Below, piece by piece: positions 47,183-55,800 of a stretch of 64,000 nt of DNA (the first letter of the stretch is position 1; every line of letters starts with the position of its first letter). Source of the DNA: Methylobacterium sp. WSM2598. Lineage in GTDB: Bacteria > Pseudomonadota > Alphaproteobacteria > Rhizobiales > Beijerinckiaceae. A program made the position numbers and the translations under genes. The DNA is taken from NCBI RefSeq assembly GCF_000379105.1, contig NZ_KB900609.1, positions 1,002,424 through 1,066,423 of the forward strand, in the 5' to 3' direction. The notes under the pieces are model-generated. The model was not told where the DNA came from. It did no database searches and saw only the letters and a list, made by a program, of their open reading frames with translations.

Positions 47183-47715
47183 CAGGATTTCTCGCCGTCC
47201 TTCGGTTTCTTGCTGGCGTCGGTCATGATCCGGGCGAGCTGCGCGGCGCGCGACGCCTCCATTTCGCTCAGGATGCTGCTCGCCGTGCGCGCATTGAGCT
47301 TGGTGAGGAGGGCCGCCGCCGCCTCGTCCGGCATGTTGGCGAGCTGGAGGGCCGCCGCGTCGGGGCGCATCTTCATGTAGATCGCCACCACGGTCTCGTC
47401 GGCCTTGGCCAGGAACTCGTTGCGCCGCCGCAGCCACTCCTCGTACTCGGCGCGCTTGGCCTCGAGCTGCCTGATGCGCTCCTCGACCTGCTTCTCGAGG
47501 GCGGTCAGCGTCTCCTTCTGCCACGCCACGCGCGCATCCGCGGCCGCGTCCACGATGCCGTTGCAATAGGCCGCGGCCCGCGAGGGCGGCGCCTCCTCGG
47601 CGGCGCGGGCGGGGCCCGCGAGCCCCGCGAGCCACAGCAGGCCCGCGAGCCCCGCGAGCGACAGCAGGCCCGCGAGCGGCGGGAGGAAGCCCGCCGGGAG
47701 GGGACGCCGCCTCAT
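47182..47715 (-). CDS. motE: MotE-type motility chaperone (MgtE N-domain-like)
   Basis: MotE of Rhizobiales is a periplasmic chaperone for the flagellar motor protein MotC. The 177-residue product has a signal peptide or anchor (about 8-38, LLSLAGLAGLLWLAGLAG), a coiled coil (about 68-105, TALEKQVEERIRQLEAKRAEYEEWLRR) and an MgtE-like module (IYMKMRPDAAALQLANMPDEAAAALLTKLNARTASSILSEM, about 113-153). It lies between flgI and flgH, overlapping both by ATGA, as in Sinorhizobium. Confidence 0.87.
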   Translation of the reverse strand: MRRRPLPAGFLPPLAGLLSLAGLAGLLWLAGLAGPARAAEEAPPSRAAAYCNGIVDAAADARVAWQKETLTALEKQVEERIRQLEAKRAEYEEWLRRRNEFLAKADETVVAIYMKMRPDAAALQLANMPDEAAAALLTKLNARTASSILSEMEASRAAQLARIMTDASKKPKDGEKS

Positions 47716-48824
47716 TGCACCACGAGCTCCGCCTGGAGGGCGCCGGCCGTCTTCACGGCCTGGAGGATCGAGATGATGTCGCTCGGCTTCAGGCCGACCT
47801 GGTTGAGGCCCTTGACGAGGGTCTGGAGGTCGGAGCCGCCCAGGACGGCGAGGCGGCCCTGCTGCTCCTGGGCCGAGACCTCGGTGCGCGGCACCACCAC
47901 GGTCTGGCCGTTGCGGGAGAAGGGATTGGGCTGGGAGACCTCGGGCGTCTCGGTGACCCGGACCGTCAGGTTGCCGTGCGTGACCGCCACCGTGGAGATC
48001 TGGACGTTGCGGCCGATCACCACCGTGCCGGTGCGCTGATCCACCACCACCCGCGCCGGGGTGTCGGGCTGGATGGTCAGGTCGCCGACCTCCGCGATGA
48101 AGCGGGTTTGCGCGATCGCGGGCGGCTTGTGCAGCACCACCGAGCGCTGGTCGCGCGGGATCGCCACGCGCCGGCCGAAGCGCTGCAGCGCGTAGGCGTT
48201 GACCGCGTCGACGATCAGGGTCGCGGTCTTGAAGTCGGGGTTCTTGAGTTCGAGGACGAGCTGCGGCAGGTCCTGCAGCGAGCCCGGCACCTGCCGCTCG
48301 ATCAGGGCGCCGTTCGGAATGCGCCCGGCGGTCGGCACGCCCTGCGTGACCGTCTCGGCCTGGCCACCCACCGAGAAGCCGGAGACCGCCATCGGCCCCT
48401 GGGCGGCGGCGTAGACCTGCCCGTCGCCGCCCGAGAGCGGCGTCATCAGGAGCGTGCCGCCCTTGAGCGAGGTCGCGTCGCCGAGCGAGGTCACAGTGAC
48501 GTCGATGCGCGAGCCCACGGTCGCGTAGGGCGGCAGGTCGGCCGTCACCATCACGGCCGCGACGTTGCGGGTGCGCAGGCGCGAGTCGCGCACGTTGACG
48601 CCCATCCGGTCGAGCATCGATTGCAGCGACTGCTCGGTGAACTGCGCGTTGCGCAGGGTGTCGCCGGTGCCCTGGAGGCCCGTGACGAGCCCGTAGCCGA
48701 CGAGCTGGTTGTCGCGCACGCCCTGGAGCGCGGCGATGTCCTTGATCCGGGTGCCGGCGAGGGCCGGGAGCGCGGCGAGGGGCGCGACCAGCAGGGCGAG
48801 CAGCAGCGCGAGGATCCGGTCCAT
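47712..48824 (-). CDS. flgI: Flagellar P-ring protein FlgI
   Basis: FlgI forms the periplasmic P ring. The 370-residue product has a signal peptide (about 1-23), then TRIKDIAALQGVRDNQLVGYGLVTGLQGTGDTLRNAQFTEQSLQSMLDRMGVNV, the family hallmark. The C-terminal part ends LVKGLNQVGLKPSDIISILQAVKTAGALQAELVVQ. It overlaps flgA upstream and motE downstream by ATGA. Confidence 0.97.
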   Translation of the reverse strand: MDRILALLLALLVAPLAALPALAGTRIKDIAALQGVRDNQLVGYGLVTGLQGTGDTLRNAQFTEQSLQSMLDRMGVNVRDSRLRTRNVAAVMVTADLPPYATVGSRIDVTVTSLGDATSLKGGTLLMTPLSGGDGQVYAAAQGPMAVSGFSVGGQAETVTQGVPTAGRIPNGALIERQVPGSLQDLPQLVLELKNPDFKTATLIVDAVNAYALQRFGRRVAIPRDQRSVVLHKPPAIAQTRFIAEVGDLTIQPDTPARVVVDQRTGTVVIGRNVQISTVAVTHGNLTVRVTETPEVSQPNPFSRNGQTVVVPRTEVSAQEQQGRLAVLGGSDLQTLVKGLNQVGLKPSDIISILQAVKTAGALQAELVVQ

Positions 48825-49342
48825 CAGCGCATGTCCCCGATGCGGATGCGGCCGTCGCCCTGGACGACGCCGACGACGATCCGGCCCGTATCGGTGTTGC
48901 GCACCCGGATGACCTCGCCGAGGCCGCCATTCTGCAGCGGCGTGCCGAGCGTGGTGATGATGAGGCCGTTCTCCTCGAAGATCATCGTGGTGGGCGTGCC
49001 GCGGCTGACCAGGCGCGGATCGTCTACCGCGTTGACCGGCACCGGCTCCCCGGGCAGGAGCGTGCGCCGCGCCACCCGGCCGACGATGGCGAGGGGCGCG
49101 TCGATCACGGCGGCGCGGGCGCGGAAGGTCGGCGGGAAGGACTGCTCGCGCAGCATCGTCTCCTTGATCATGTCGCCCGGGTAGATCGTCACGGCCGGGA
49201 CCGGGAGGACGAGGTCGGGCGCGCGCTCGGGCGGCGCCTCCGCGGCGGCGGGAGCGGCCGCGCAGGGGCCGATGCCGGCACCCGAGGCGCCGGCCAGGAG
49301 GGCGAGCGCGAGCGCCCGCCGGGTTCGACTGCTCATGACCAT
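48824..49342 (-). CDS. flgA: Flagellar P-ring assembly chaperone FlgA
   Basis: FlgA is a periplasmic chaperone for FlgI. The 172-residue product has a signal peptide (about 1-28) and a SAF-type domain (about 45-170) with YPGDMIKETMLREQSFPP, RRTLLPGEPVPVNAV and GEVIRVRNTDTGRIVVGVVQGDGRI. The gene lies between flgG and flgI as expected. Confidence 0.9.
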   Translation of the reverse strand: MVMSSRTRRALALALLAGASGAGIGPCAAAPAAAEAPPERAPDLVLPVPAVTIYPGDMIKETMLREQSFPPTFRARAAVIDAPLAIVGRVARRTLLPGEPVPVNAVDDPRLVSRGTPTTMIFEENGLIITTLGTPLQNGGLGEVIRVRNTDTGRIVVGVVQGDGRIRIGDMR

Positions 49343-49414
49343 CGTGATCGCATCCTCGCCTTCGCGGGCGCGCCGGGGCCGCGCCGCTCGCGGGCGCCGC
49401 CGCGGCGCGCCGGG

Positions 49415-50203
49415 TTACCGGATGCCCTTCGACACCGTGCCGGCCATCTCGTCGGCGGCCTGGATCACCTTCGAGTTCATCTCGAAGGCGCGCTGGGCCG
49501 TGATCAGGCTGGTGATCTCCTTGACCGGATCGACGTTCGAACTCTCCAGGTAGCCCTGCTGGACCTTGCCGAAGCCGGTATCCCCCGCGACGCCGGTGAC
49601 GGGGGCGCCCGAGGCGGCGGTCTCGCGGTAGAGGCCGTTGCCGAGGGGCTCCAGGCCCGATTCGTTGGCGAAGTTGGCGATCGAGAGCTGGCCGAGGAGC
49701 TGCGGCGTCGCCTGCCCGTCGACTTTGGCGTAGACCTGCCCCGACTGGTTGATCACGACGTCGACGGTGTTGGCCGGGAACAGGATTGCCGGCTCCACCA
49801 CGTAGCCTTCGAGGGTGACGAGCTGGCCGGTCGAACTCTTGTTGAAGGAGCCGGCGCGGGTGTAGTTCACCTCGCCGTTCGGGTTCGTGACCTGGAAGTA
49901 GCCGCGGCCGTTGATGGCGAGGTCGAGGTTGTTCGAGGTCTGGGCGAGCGGACCCTGGCGGTGCAGGTTGCGGATCGCGGCCGCCCGCACGCCGAGGCCG
50001 AGGAGCGCCCCCTCGGGCACCGCCTCCTGTCCGGTCTGGTTCGGCACGCCCTGCTGCCGCTCGGCTTGGTAGAGCAGGTCCGTGAACTCCGCCCGGGCGC
50101 CCTTGAAGCCGGTCGTGTTCAGGTTGGCGACGTTGTTGGCGATGACTTCGAGGTTGAGCTGCTGGGCATTCATGCCCGTGGCGGCGATGGCGAGCGCTCT
50201 CAT
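49415..50203 (-). CDS. flgG: Flagellar distal rod protein FlgG
   Basis: FlgG forms the distal rod. The 262-residue product starts [46 protein letters not shown] and ends [30 protein letters not shown], both rod/hook signatures. Length matches FlgG, not FlgF. It is 14 nt after fliE and 72 nt before flgA. Confidence 0.96.
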   Translation of the reverse strand: MRALAIAATGMNAQQLNLEVIANNVANLNTTGFKGARAEFTDLLYQAERQQGVPNQTGQEAVPEGALLGLGVRAAAIRNLHRQGPLAQTSNNLDLAINGRGYFQVTNPNGEVNYTRAGSFNKSSTGQLVTLEGYVVEPAILFPANTVDVVINQSGQVYAKVDGQATPQLLGQLSIANFANESGLEPLGNGLYRETAASGAPVTGVAGDTGFGKVQQGYLESSNVDPVKEITSLITAQRAFEMNSKVIQAADEMAGTVSKGIR

Positions 50204-50217
50204 GTCGGGGTGGATCC

Positions 50218-50556
50218 TCAGATCGCCATGCGGCTGATTTCGAGATAGGCGGCCACGACCTTGTCGCGGATGGCGATGGCGGTCTGCAGGCTCTGCTCGG
50301 CGGAGAGCACTGCCTCCACCACCTGCTGGGCGGAAGCCTTGCCCTGGAGCCCGGCGATGGCGGTCGCCTCGCCGGCGCGCAGGGTGTCGCGCATGCCGGA
50401 GGCGATCTGGGCCATGACGTCGCCGAAGGCCGGACCCGTCGGGATCGCGGTCGGGGCGGGGCTGAGAACGCCCTGAAGGAGCCCGGCCGAGGAGGGGCCG
50501 GAGACCGGTCCCGTCCGGTCGATCAGCGCGTTCAGGGATGCGACGGCCTCGATCAT
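50218..50556 (-). CDS. fliE: Flagellar hook-basal body protein FliE
   Basis: FliE links the MS ring to the rod and is needed for rod protein export. The 112-residue product ends with [34 protein letters not shown], the conserved helical region. It lies 11 nt after flgC. Confidence 0.95.
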   Translation of the reverse strand: MIEAVASLNALIDRTGPVSGPSSAGLLQGVLSPAPTAIPTGPAFGDVMAQIASGMRDTLRAGEATAIAGLQGKASAQQVVEAVLSAEQSLQTAIAIRDKVVAAYLEISRMAI

Positions 50557-50567
50557 GGCGCCACGCC

Positions 50568-50984
50568 TCAGCTCTTCAGGAGATCGATGACGCTCGCCAC
50601 GAGGGCCCGGGCCTGCTTGATCATCTGCAGGTTCGCCTCGTAGGAGCGGTTGGCTTCGCGCATGTCCGTCATCTCGATGAGGACATTGACGTTGGGATAC
50701 TTGACGTCGCCGTTCTCATCGGCCGCCGGGTTGCCGGGCTCGTGCTCGACGCGGAAGGGCGCCCGGTCGACGCCGATCTCCCGCACGCCCACGGTGGCGG
50801 CCCCCGCCGCCCGGTCGAGTTCGCTGCGGAAGGTGATCGTCTTGCGCTGGTAGGGGTCCGAGCCCGGGTCCACGCCCGTCGACTGGGCGTTGGCGATGTT
50901 CTCGGCCACGACGCGCAGCCGCAGCGACTGCACCTCCATCCCGGCGCTGGCGAGGCGCGCCGAGGCGGTCAGAGGGTCGATCAC
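50568..50984 (-). CDS. flgC: Flagellar proximal rod protein FlgC
   Basis: The 138-residue product has the rod signature [30 protein letters not shown] (about 7-36) and ends [27 protein letters not shown] at 50984 overlaps the flgB TGA (GTGA). Confidence 0.96.
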   Translation of the reverse strand: MIDPLTASARLASAGMEVQSLRLRVVAENIANAQSTGVDPGSDPYQRKTITFRSELDRAAGAATVGVREIGVDRAPFRVEHEPGNPAADENGDVKYPNVNVLIEMTDMREANRSYEANLQMIKQARALVASVIDLLKS

Positions 50985-51364
50985 GAGCCGCTCCTCACGC
51001 CCGACAGCATCATCCGGTGGAAGGCCTTCACCACCGCCGTGTTGAGGTTGAAGTCGCGCGCGATGTCGTTGGACTTCAGCATCTCCTGCTCCAGGCTGAC
51101 CGAGTGGCCGCCCTGGATCGCGTCCCAGCTCTCGCTCGGCTTCACCTTCGCGGTGGGAGTGGTCGTGCCGGCCCTGAGATGGCCCTGGGACGTCGCCGCG
51201 AGGTCCAGCCCCGCGCGGGAGAGCACCTCGGCGAAGGGCACGACGTCGCGCGCCTTGTAGCCGGGCGTGTCGGCATTCGCGATGTTGCCCGCGACCGTCG
51301 CCTGCCGCACCGAGAGGTACTGCGCCTGCCGGGACGCGAGGCCGAAGAGGTAGATGCCGCTCAA
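50981..51364 (-). CDS. flgB: Flagellar proximal rod protein FlgB
   Basis: The 127-residue product has QYLSVRQATVAGNIANADTPGYKARDV (about 15-41) and LEQEMLKSNDIARDFNLNTAVVKAFHRMM near the end, both FlgB marks. The start is TTG at 51364: no ATG or GTG is in frame upstream, and GAGGA lies 7 nt before it. It heads the flgBC-fliE-flgGAI-motE-flgH operon. Confidence 0.95.
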   Translation of the reverse strand: MSGIYLFGLASRQAQYLSVRQATVAGNIANADTPGYKARDVVPFAEVLSRAGLDLAATSQGHLRAGTTTPTAKVKPSESWDAIQGGHSVSLEQEMLKSNDIARDFNLNTAVVKAFHRMMLSGVRSGS

Positions 51365-51447
51365 TGTCGGATCCTCGGAACCATTCCGTATCCCGAGGTC
51401 TAGGGTCGCAACCTTGCCTGAGGCTGGCGCAAGCTGGCGTCAGGGTC

Positions 51448-51822
51448 CTAGGACACGACGCGCAGGGGTTTCTCCAGCACGCGCAGCACCTGCGCGAGAT
51501 CGTGGCCCCGCTTCAGGATGCGGCCGGTCTCGGCCACCACCGCGTAGGCGCCCTGGCGGCGGGCGAGCCGGGGATCCTTCTCGATGCGGTAGAGCGGGCG
51601 CTCCGAGGTGCGGCGATGGATCGAGAACACCGCCTTCTCGCGGGTGAAATCCATCGTGTAGTCGCGCCACTCTCCGGCCGCGACCATGCGCCCGTAGAGG
51701 TTGAGGATCTCGCGCAGCTCGCTGCGATGGAACGAGACCGGCGGGGGGGCAGCGCGGGGAAACGGGATCACCCGCGCCTCAGCCCCCGGTAGACGACTGT
51801 CCGGGGTCTCTCCTTCCGTCAT
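51448..51822 (-). CDS. DUF2794-like conserved protein
   Basis: A 124-residue protein with a Pro-rich N-terminal third and a conserved body FHRSELREILNLYGRMVAAGEWRDYTMDFTREKAVFSIHRRTSERPLYRIEKDPRLARRQGAYAVVAETGRILKRGHDLAQVLRVLEKPLRVV. I recall this as the DUF2794 family of alphaproteobacteria; that assignment is from memory. ATG at 51822 has GGAGG just upstream; longer in-frame starts lie in non-conserved sequence. The function is unknown. It lies 83 nt upstream of flgB on the same strand. Confidence 0.8.
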   Translation of the reverse strand: MTEGETPDSRLPGAEARVIPFPRAAPPPVSFHRSELREILNLYGRMVAAGEWRDYTMDFTREKAVFSIHRRTSERPLYRIEKDPRLARRQGAYAVVAETGRILKRGHDLAQVLRVLEKPLRVVS

Positions 51823-52186
51823 CGTTCCTCCGCTGGTCTCGCCGGACGTCTCCGCACGTCCCTGCCGGGCATGATGGGATGCCGCTCCCGGCCCCGCAAG
51901 GGCGACGCGGCGCATCGCGTTGCCGGCTTCGCACAGGTCTCGGCCGGCGGCCGCCCCGCCGCGCCCGGACCGGCCACGCGTCATCATTCCGCCGAAATGG
52001 TGCCTTCGCCCGGCCGCGAAGCCGCTGTATTCACGGCACGACCTCTCGGTCCGGCCCCTCCGGCACCCGGCCAGCCCCGGCTGCGCGGGCGGCGAAGGAT
52101 CCGGGCCTCCTCCAGAGGTTTCGAGACCCTTCCTTGAAGGCCGCCTCCCCGGAGTGCGGTCTTCCTTTTTGCCGGCGCCGGGGCGG
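51823..52186. other. 364-nt non-coding gap between bluB and the DUF2794-like gene
   Basis: Open frames here on both strands are shadows without ribosome binding sites. The gap should hold the end of the bluB transcript and the promoter of the DUF2794-like gene; I see no clear hairpin or promoter pair in it. Confidence 0.4.
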
Positions 52187-52828
52187 TCAGCGCTCGACGA
52201 CGAGGTCCTCGGCCCGCAGGCGCGGCTGCCAGGCGTGGCGCACGAGTTCCGGATCGGCGTGCTCCTCCTGGGGGTAGCCGACGCACAGGTAGGCGACGAG
52301 CCGCCACGCCTCCGGCACGCCGAGGAGCGCCGTCAGCGGCGCCGGGTCGAGGATCGAGACCCAGCCGACCCCGAGGCCCCGCGAGCGGGTGGCGAGCCAG
52401 AAGGTGTGGATCGCCAGCACGACCGAGTAGCGCAGCATCTCCGGCATGGTGGCGCGGCCGAGCCCGTGGCCGCTCTCCGTCGCCTCGTCGCAGAACACCG
52501 CGAGGTGGACGGGCGCCTCGCGCAGCCCCTCCAGCTTCAGGCGCCGGTAGGCGGCGGCGCGCGCGTCCGGGTAGGCCCGCGCCGCCTCGTCGTTGCAGCG
52601 GGCGAAATTCTCCGTCACGGCGCGACGCCGGTCCGGGTCGCCGACCCGCACGAAGCGCCAGGGCTGGCTGTTGCCGACCGAGGGGCTCAGGCAGGCGAGG
52701 GCGAGGCAGGCGCGCAGGTCCTCCTCCGGCACCGGGTCGGGCCGGAAGCGGCGCACGTCGCGCCGCCACGCGACGAGGTCCGCGAGACGCTCGCGGAAGG
52801 CGGCGTCAAAGGCGGGAGCCTCCGTCAC
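52187..52828 (-). CDS. bluB: 5,6-dimethylbenzimidazole synthase BluB
   Basis: BluB breaks down reduced FMN with oxygen to give 5,6-dimethylbenzimidazole, the lower ligand of vitamin B12. The 213-residue product is a nitroreductase-fold protein with WRRDVRRFRPDPVPEEDL (about 22-39), LACLSPSVGNSQPWRFVRV (about 44-62), MPEMLRYSVVLAIHTFWLATRSRGLGVGWVSI and VAYLCVGYP. GTG at 52828 overlaps the TGA of the glutamate dehydrogenase gene (GTGA), an unusual coupling. It is relevant here because PpaA binds B12. Confidence 0.9.
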   Translation of the reverse strand: MTEAPAFDAAFRERLADLVAWRRDVRRFRPDPVPEEDLRACLALACLSPSVGNSQPWRFVRVGDPDRRRAVTENFARCNDEAARAYPDARAAAYRRLKLEGLREAPVHLAVFCDEATESGHGLGRATMPEMLRYSVVLAIHTFWLATRSRGLGVGWVSILDPAPLTALLGVPEAWRLVAYLCVGYPQEEHADPELVRHAWQPRLRAEDLVVER

Positions 52829-55800
52829 GGCCTGGACAGGTCCGCCAGCAGGCTCGCCGCCACCGAGACCTTCGACACGGTGAGGCCTGAGGCCGCGATC
52901 GCCGAGACGGCGGTGCGGATGCGGGCGAGCGAGGCGCCGCGGGCGGCGCTCCAGCTCTCCACCGCCGCCTGGCCCTGGGCCCCCGTCGCGGCCGCCTCGG
53001 CCGTCAGCGCCCGGTGCGCGGCGGCGATGCCGGCGACCGCCCGTTCCAGGGCGATGCGGTCGAAGGTGTCGGAGACCGGCACGGCGCGGGCCGCCCGGGT
53101 GAGCGGGCCGAGGCGGAACAGCTCCTCGATGGCGAAGTGGGTCGCCGCGATGGCGACCGGCGGGCGCCCGGTCGCCTCGGCGACCCGCACGATGTCGGGG
53201 GCGGCGCCGAGCTCGGCGAGGGCCGCGAGCTGCCCGGCGAGGGGCTCCGGCACGCCCTGGTCGGCGAGGCTCCGACCGCGCTTGGCGAGGGCCTCGCGCG
53301 CGCCGGCCGGCAGCACCGAGGACAGTGAGGAGGCCACGGCCGCGATCCCGTCCCGGTAGCGCGCCACCACGGCGTCGATGCCCCCTTCCCCGAGGCTCTC
53401 GTGGCGGATGAACCAGACCATGCGCTGGCGCAGGAGGTCCTGGAGCTCCGCGTAGAGGGCGAGTTGCTGGGCGCCCGAGACGGCGCCGTCGAGCCCGTCC
53501 ACGGCCCGGTTGAGGTCGAGGAGCCCGAACGCGTCGCGGGTGACCGCGTAGGCCGCCGCCACGGTCGGCGCCTCGGCGCCGGTCTCGTCGGAGAGGCGGC
53601 TCACCAGGGTCGGGCCGCCGCGGTTGATGATCGCGTTGGCGAGGCCCGTCGCGATGATCTCGCGGCGCAGGCGGTGGCTCGCCACCGCGTCCGGGTAGCG
53701 GGCGAGCAGCACCGGCGGGAAGTAGCGATCGAGCTCGCGCGACAGATAGGGATCGTCCGGCACGGCGCTGTCGAGGAGCGCGTCCTTGAGCGACAGCTTG
53801 GCGTAGGCGAGGAGCACGGCGAGTTCGGGCCGCGTCAGGCCCTCGTCGGCCTGGGCGCGCTCCGCGAGGGCCGCGTCCGAGGGCAGGAACTCGACGGAGC
53901 GGTCGAGGCGGCCCTCCGCCTCCAGGGCCTGCATCAGCCGCGTCGCGAAGCCGGACTCGGCCGCGCCCTGGCGCTGGGCGAGGGACAGGGCGAGGGTCTG
54001 GATCTGGTTGTTGCGCAGGACGAGGTCGGCGACCTGGCCGGTCATGCCGGCGAGCAGGGCGTTGCGCGCCTCCGGGCCGAGCCGCCCGTCGCGCTCGGGC
54101 GTGGTGAGCGCGATCTTGATGTTCACCTCGACGTCCGAGGTGTTGACGCCGGCCGAGTTGTCGATCGCGTCGGTGTTGAGGCGGATGCCCCGCCGCGCCG
54201 CCTCGATGCGCCCGCGCTGGGTCACGCCGAGATTGGCCCCCTCCCCGATCACCCGGGCGCGCACCTCCGCGCCGGTGATGCGCAGGGCGTCGTTGGCGCG
54301 GTCGCCCGCCTCGTCGTCGCTCTCGCCCGAGGCGCGGATGTAGGTGCCGATGCCCCCGAACCAGAGCAGGTCGACGGGCGCCTTCAGGATCGCCTGCATC
54401 ACCTCGGCGGGGGTCGCCTCGGCCCGGTCGAAGCCGAGGCGGGCGCGGATCACCGGCGAGAGCGGCACCGTCTTGGCCGAGCGCGGGAAGACCCCGCCGC
54501 CGGCCGAGATCTTGTCCCGGTCGTAATCGGCCCAGGACGAGCGCGGCAGCTCGAACAGGCGGCGGCGCTCGGCGTAGGAGGTGGCCGGGTCCGGGTCCGG
54601 ATCGAGGAAAATGTCCCGGTGGTCGAAGGCGGCCACGAGCTTGAGGCAGCGCGAGAGCAGCATGCCGTTGCCGAACACGTCGCCCGACATGTCGCCGACG
54701 CCGACCACCGTCACCGGCTGGCTCTGCACGTCGACGTCGATCTCGCGGAAATGGCGCTTGACCGCCTCCCAGGCGCCCCGGGCGGTGATGCCCATCGCCT
54801 TGTGGTCGTAGCCCTGGCTGCCGCCCGACGCGAAGGCGTCGCCGAGCCAGTGCCCGCGCTCGATCGAGATCGCGTTGGCGATGTCCGAGAAGGTGGCGGT
54901 GCCCTTGTCGGCCGCGACCACCAGGTAGGCGTCGTCCCCGTCGTGGCGCACCGTGTCGGCGGGCGGGACGATCGCCCCGTCCACGATGTTGTCGGTGAGC
55001 GAGAGCAGGGTGCGGATGAAGATCCGGTAGCTCTCGGTGCCCTCGGCCATCCAGGCCTGGCGGTCGGAGGCGGGCGGCAGGCGCTTGGGGAAGAAGCCGC
55101 CCTTGGCGCCCACCGGCACGATCACGGCGTTCTTGACCTGCTGGGCCTTCACGAGGCCGAGGATCTCGGTGCGGAAATCCTCCGGCCGGTCCGACCAGCG
55201 CAGGCCGCCGCGGGCGATGTAGCCGAAGCGCAGGTGCACGCCCTCGACGCGCGGGGAATAGACGAAGATCTCGAAGAGCGGCCGCGGCAGCGGCATCCCG
55301 TCGACCTTGGCGCAGCGGAACTTGAACGCGATGGTGTCGGGCGGCAGGCCGTGGGGGGCGACCTGGAAGAAGTTGGTGCGCTGGGCCGCCTCCACGAGGT
55401 TCACGAAGCGGCGCAGGATGCGGTCCTCGTCGAGGCTCGTCACCGCGGACAGGCCGGCCTCGATCTCGGCGCGCAGGGCCGCCTCGCGGGCGGCGCGGCT
55501 CTCGGCACCGCCCTCGGCGCGGGGATCGAAGCGCGCGTAGAACAGGGCGACGATCCCGGCGGCCAGGGCGGGGTGGCGGCTCAGCGTGGCGGCGAGGTAG
55601 CCCTGGCCGTAGCGGATCCGCAACTGCCGGAGGTAGCGCCCGAGGGCGCGCAGCAGGGCCGCGTCGCGCCAGCCGAGGCCGGCCTCCAGGATCAGCCGGT
55701 TGTAGGCGTCGGTCTCGGCGAGGCCGCGCGCGATGGCGAGCAGGGCCGCCTCGACGGGGCGGTCGAGCCGGGCGAGATCGATCGCCCCGCCGCCCGCGCG

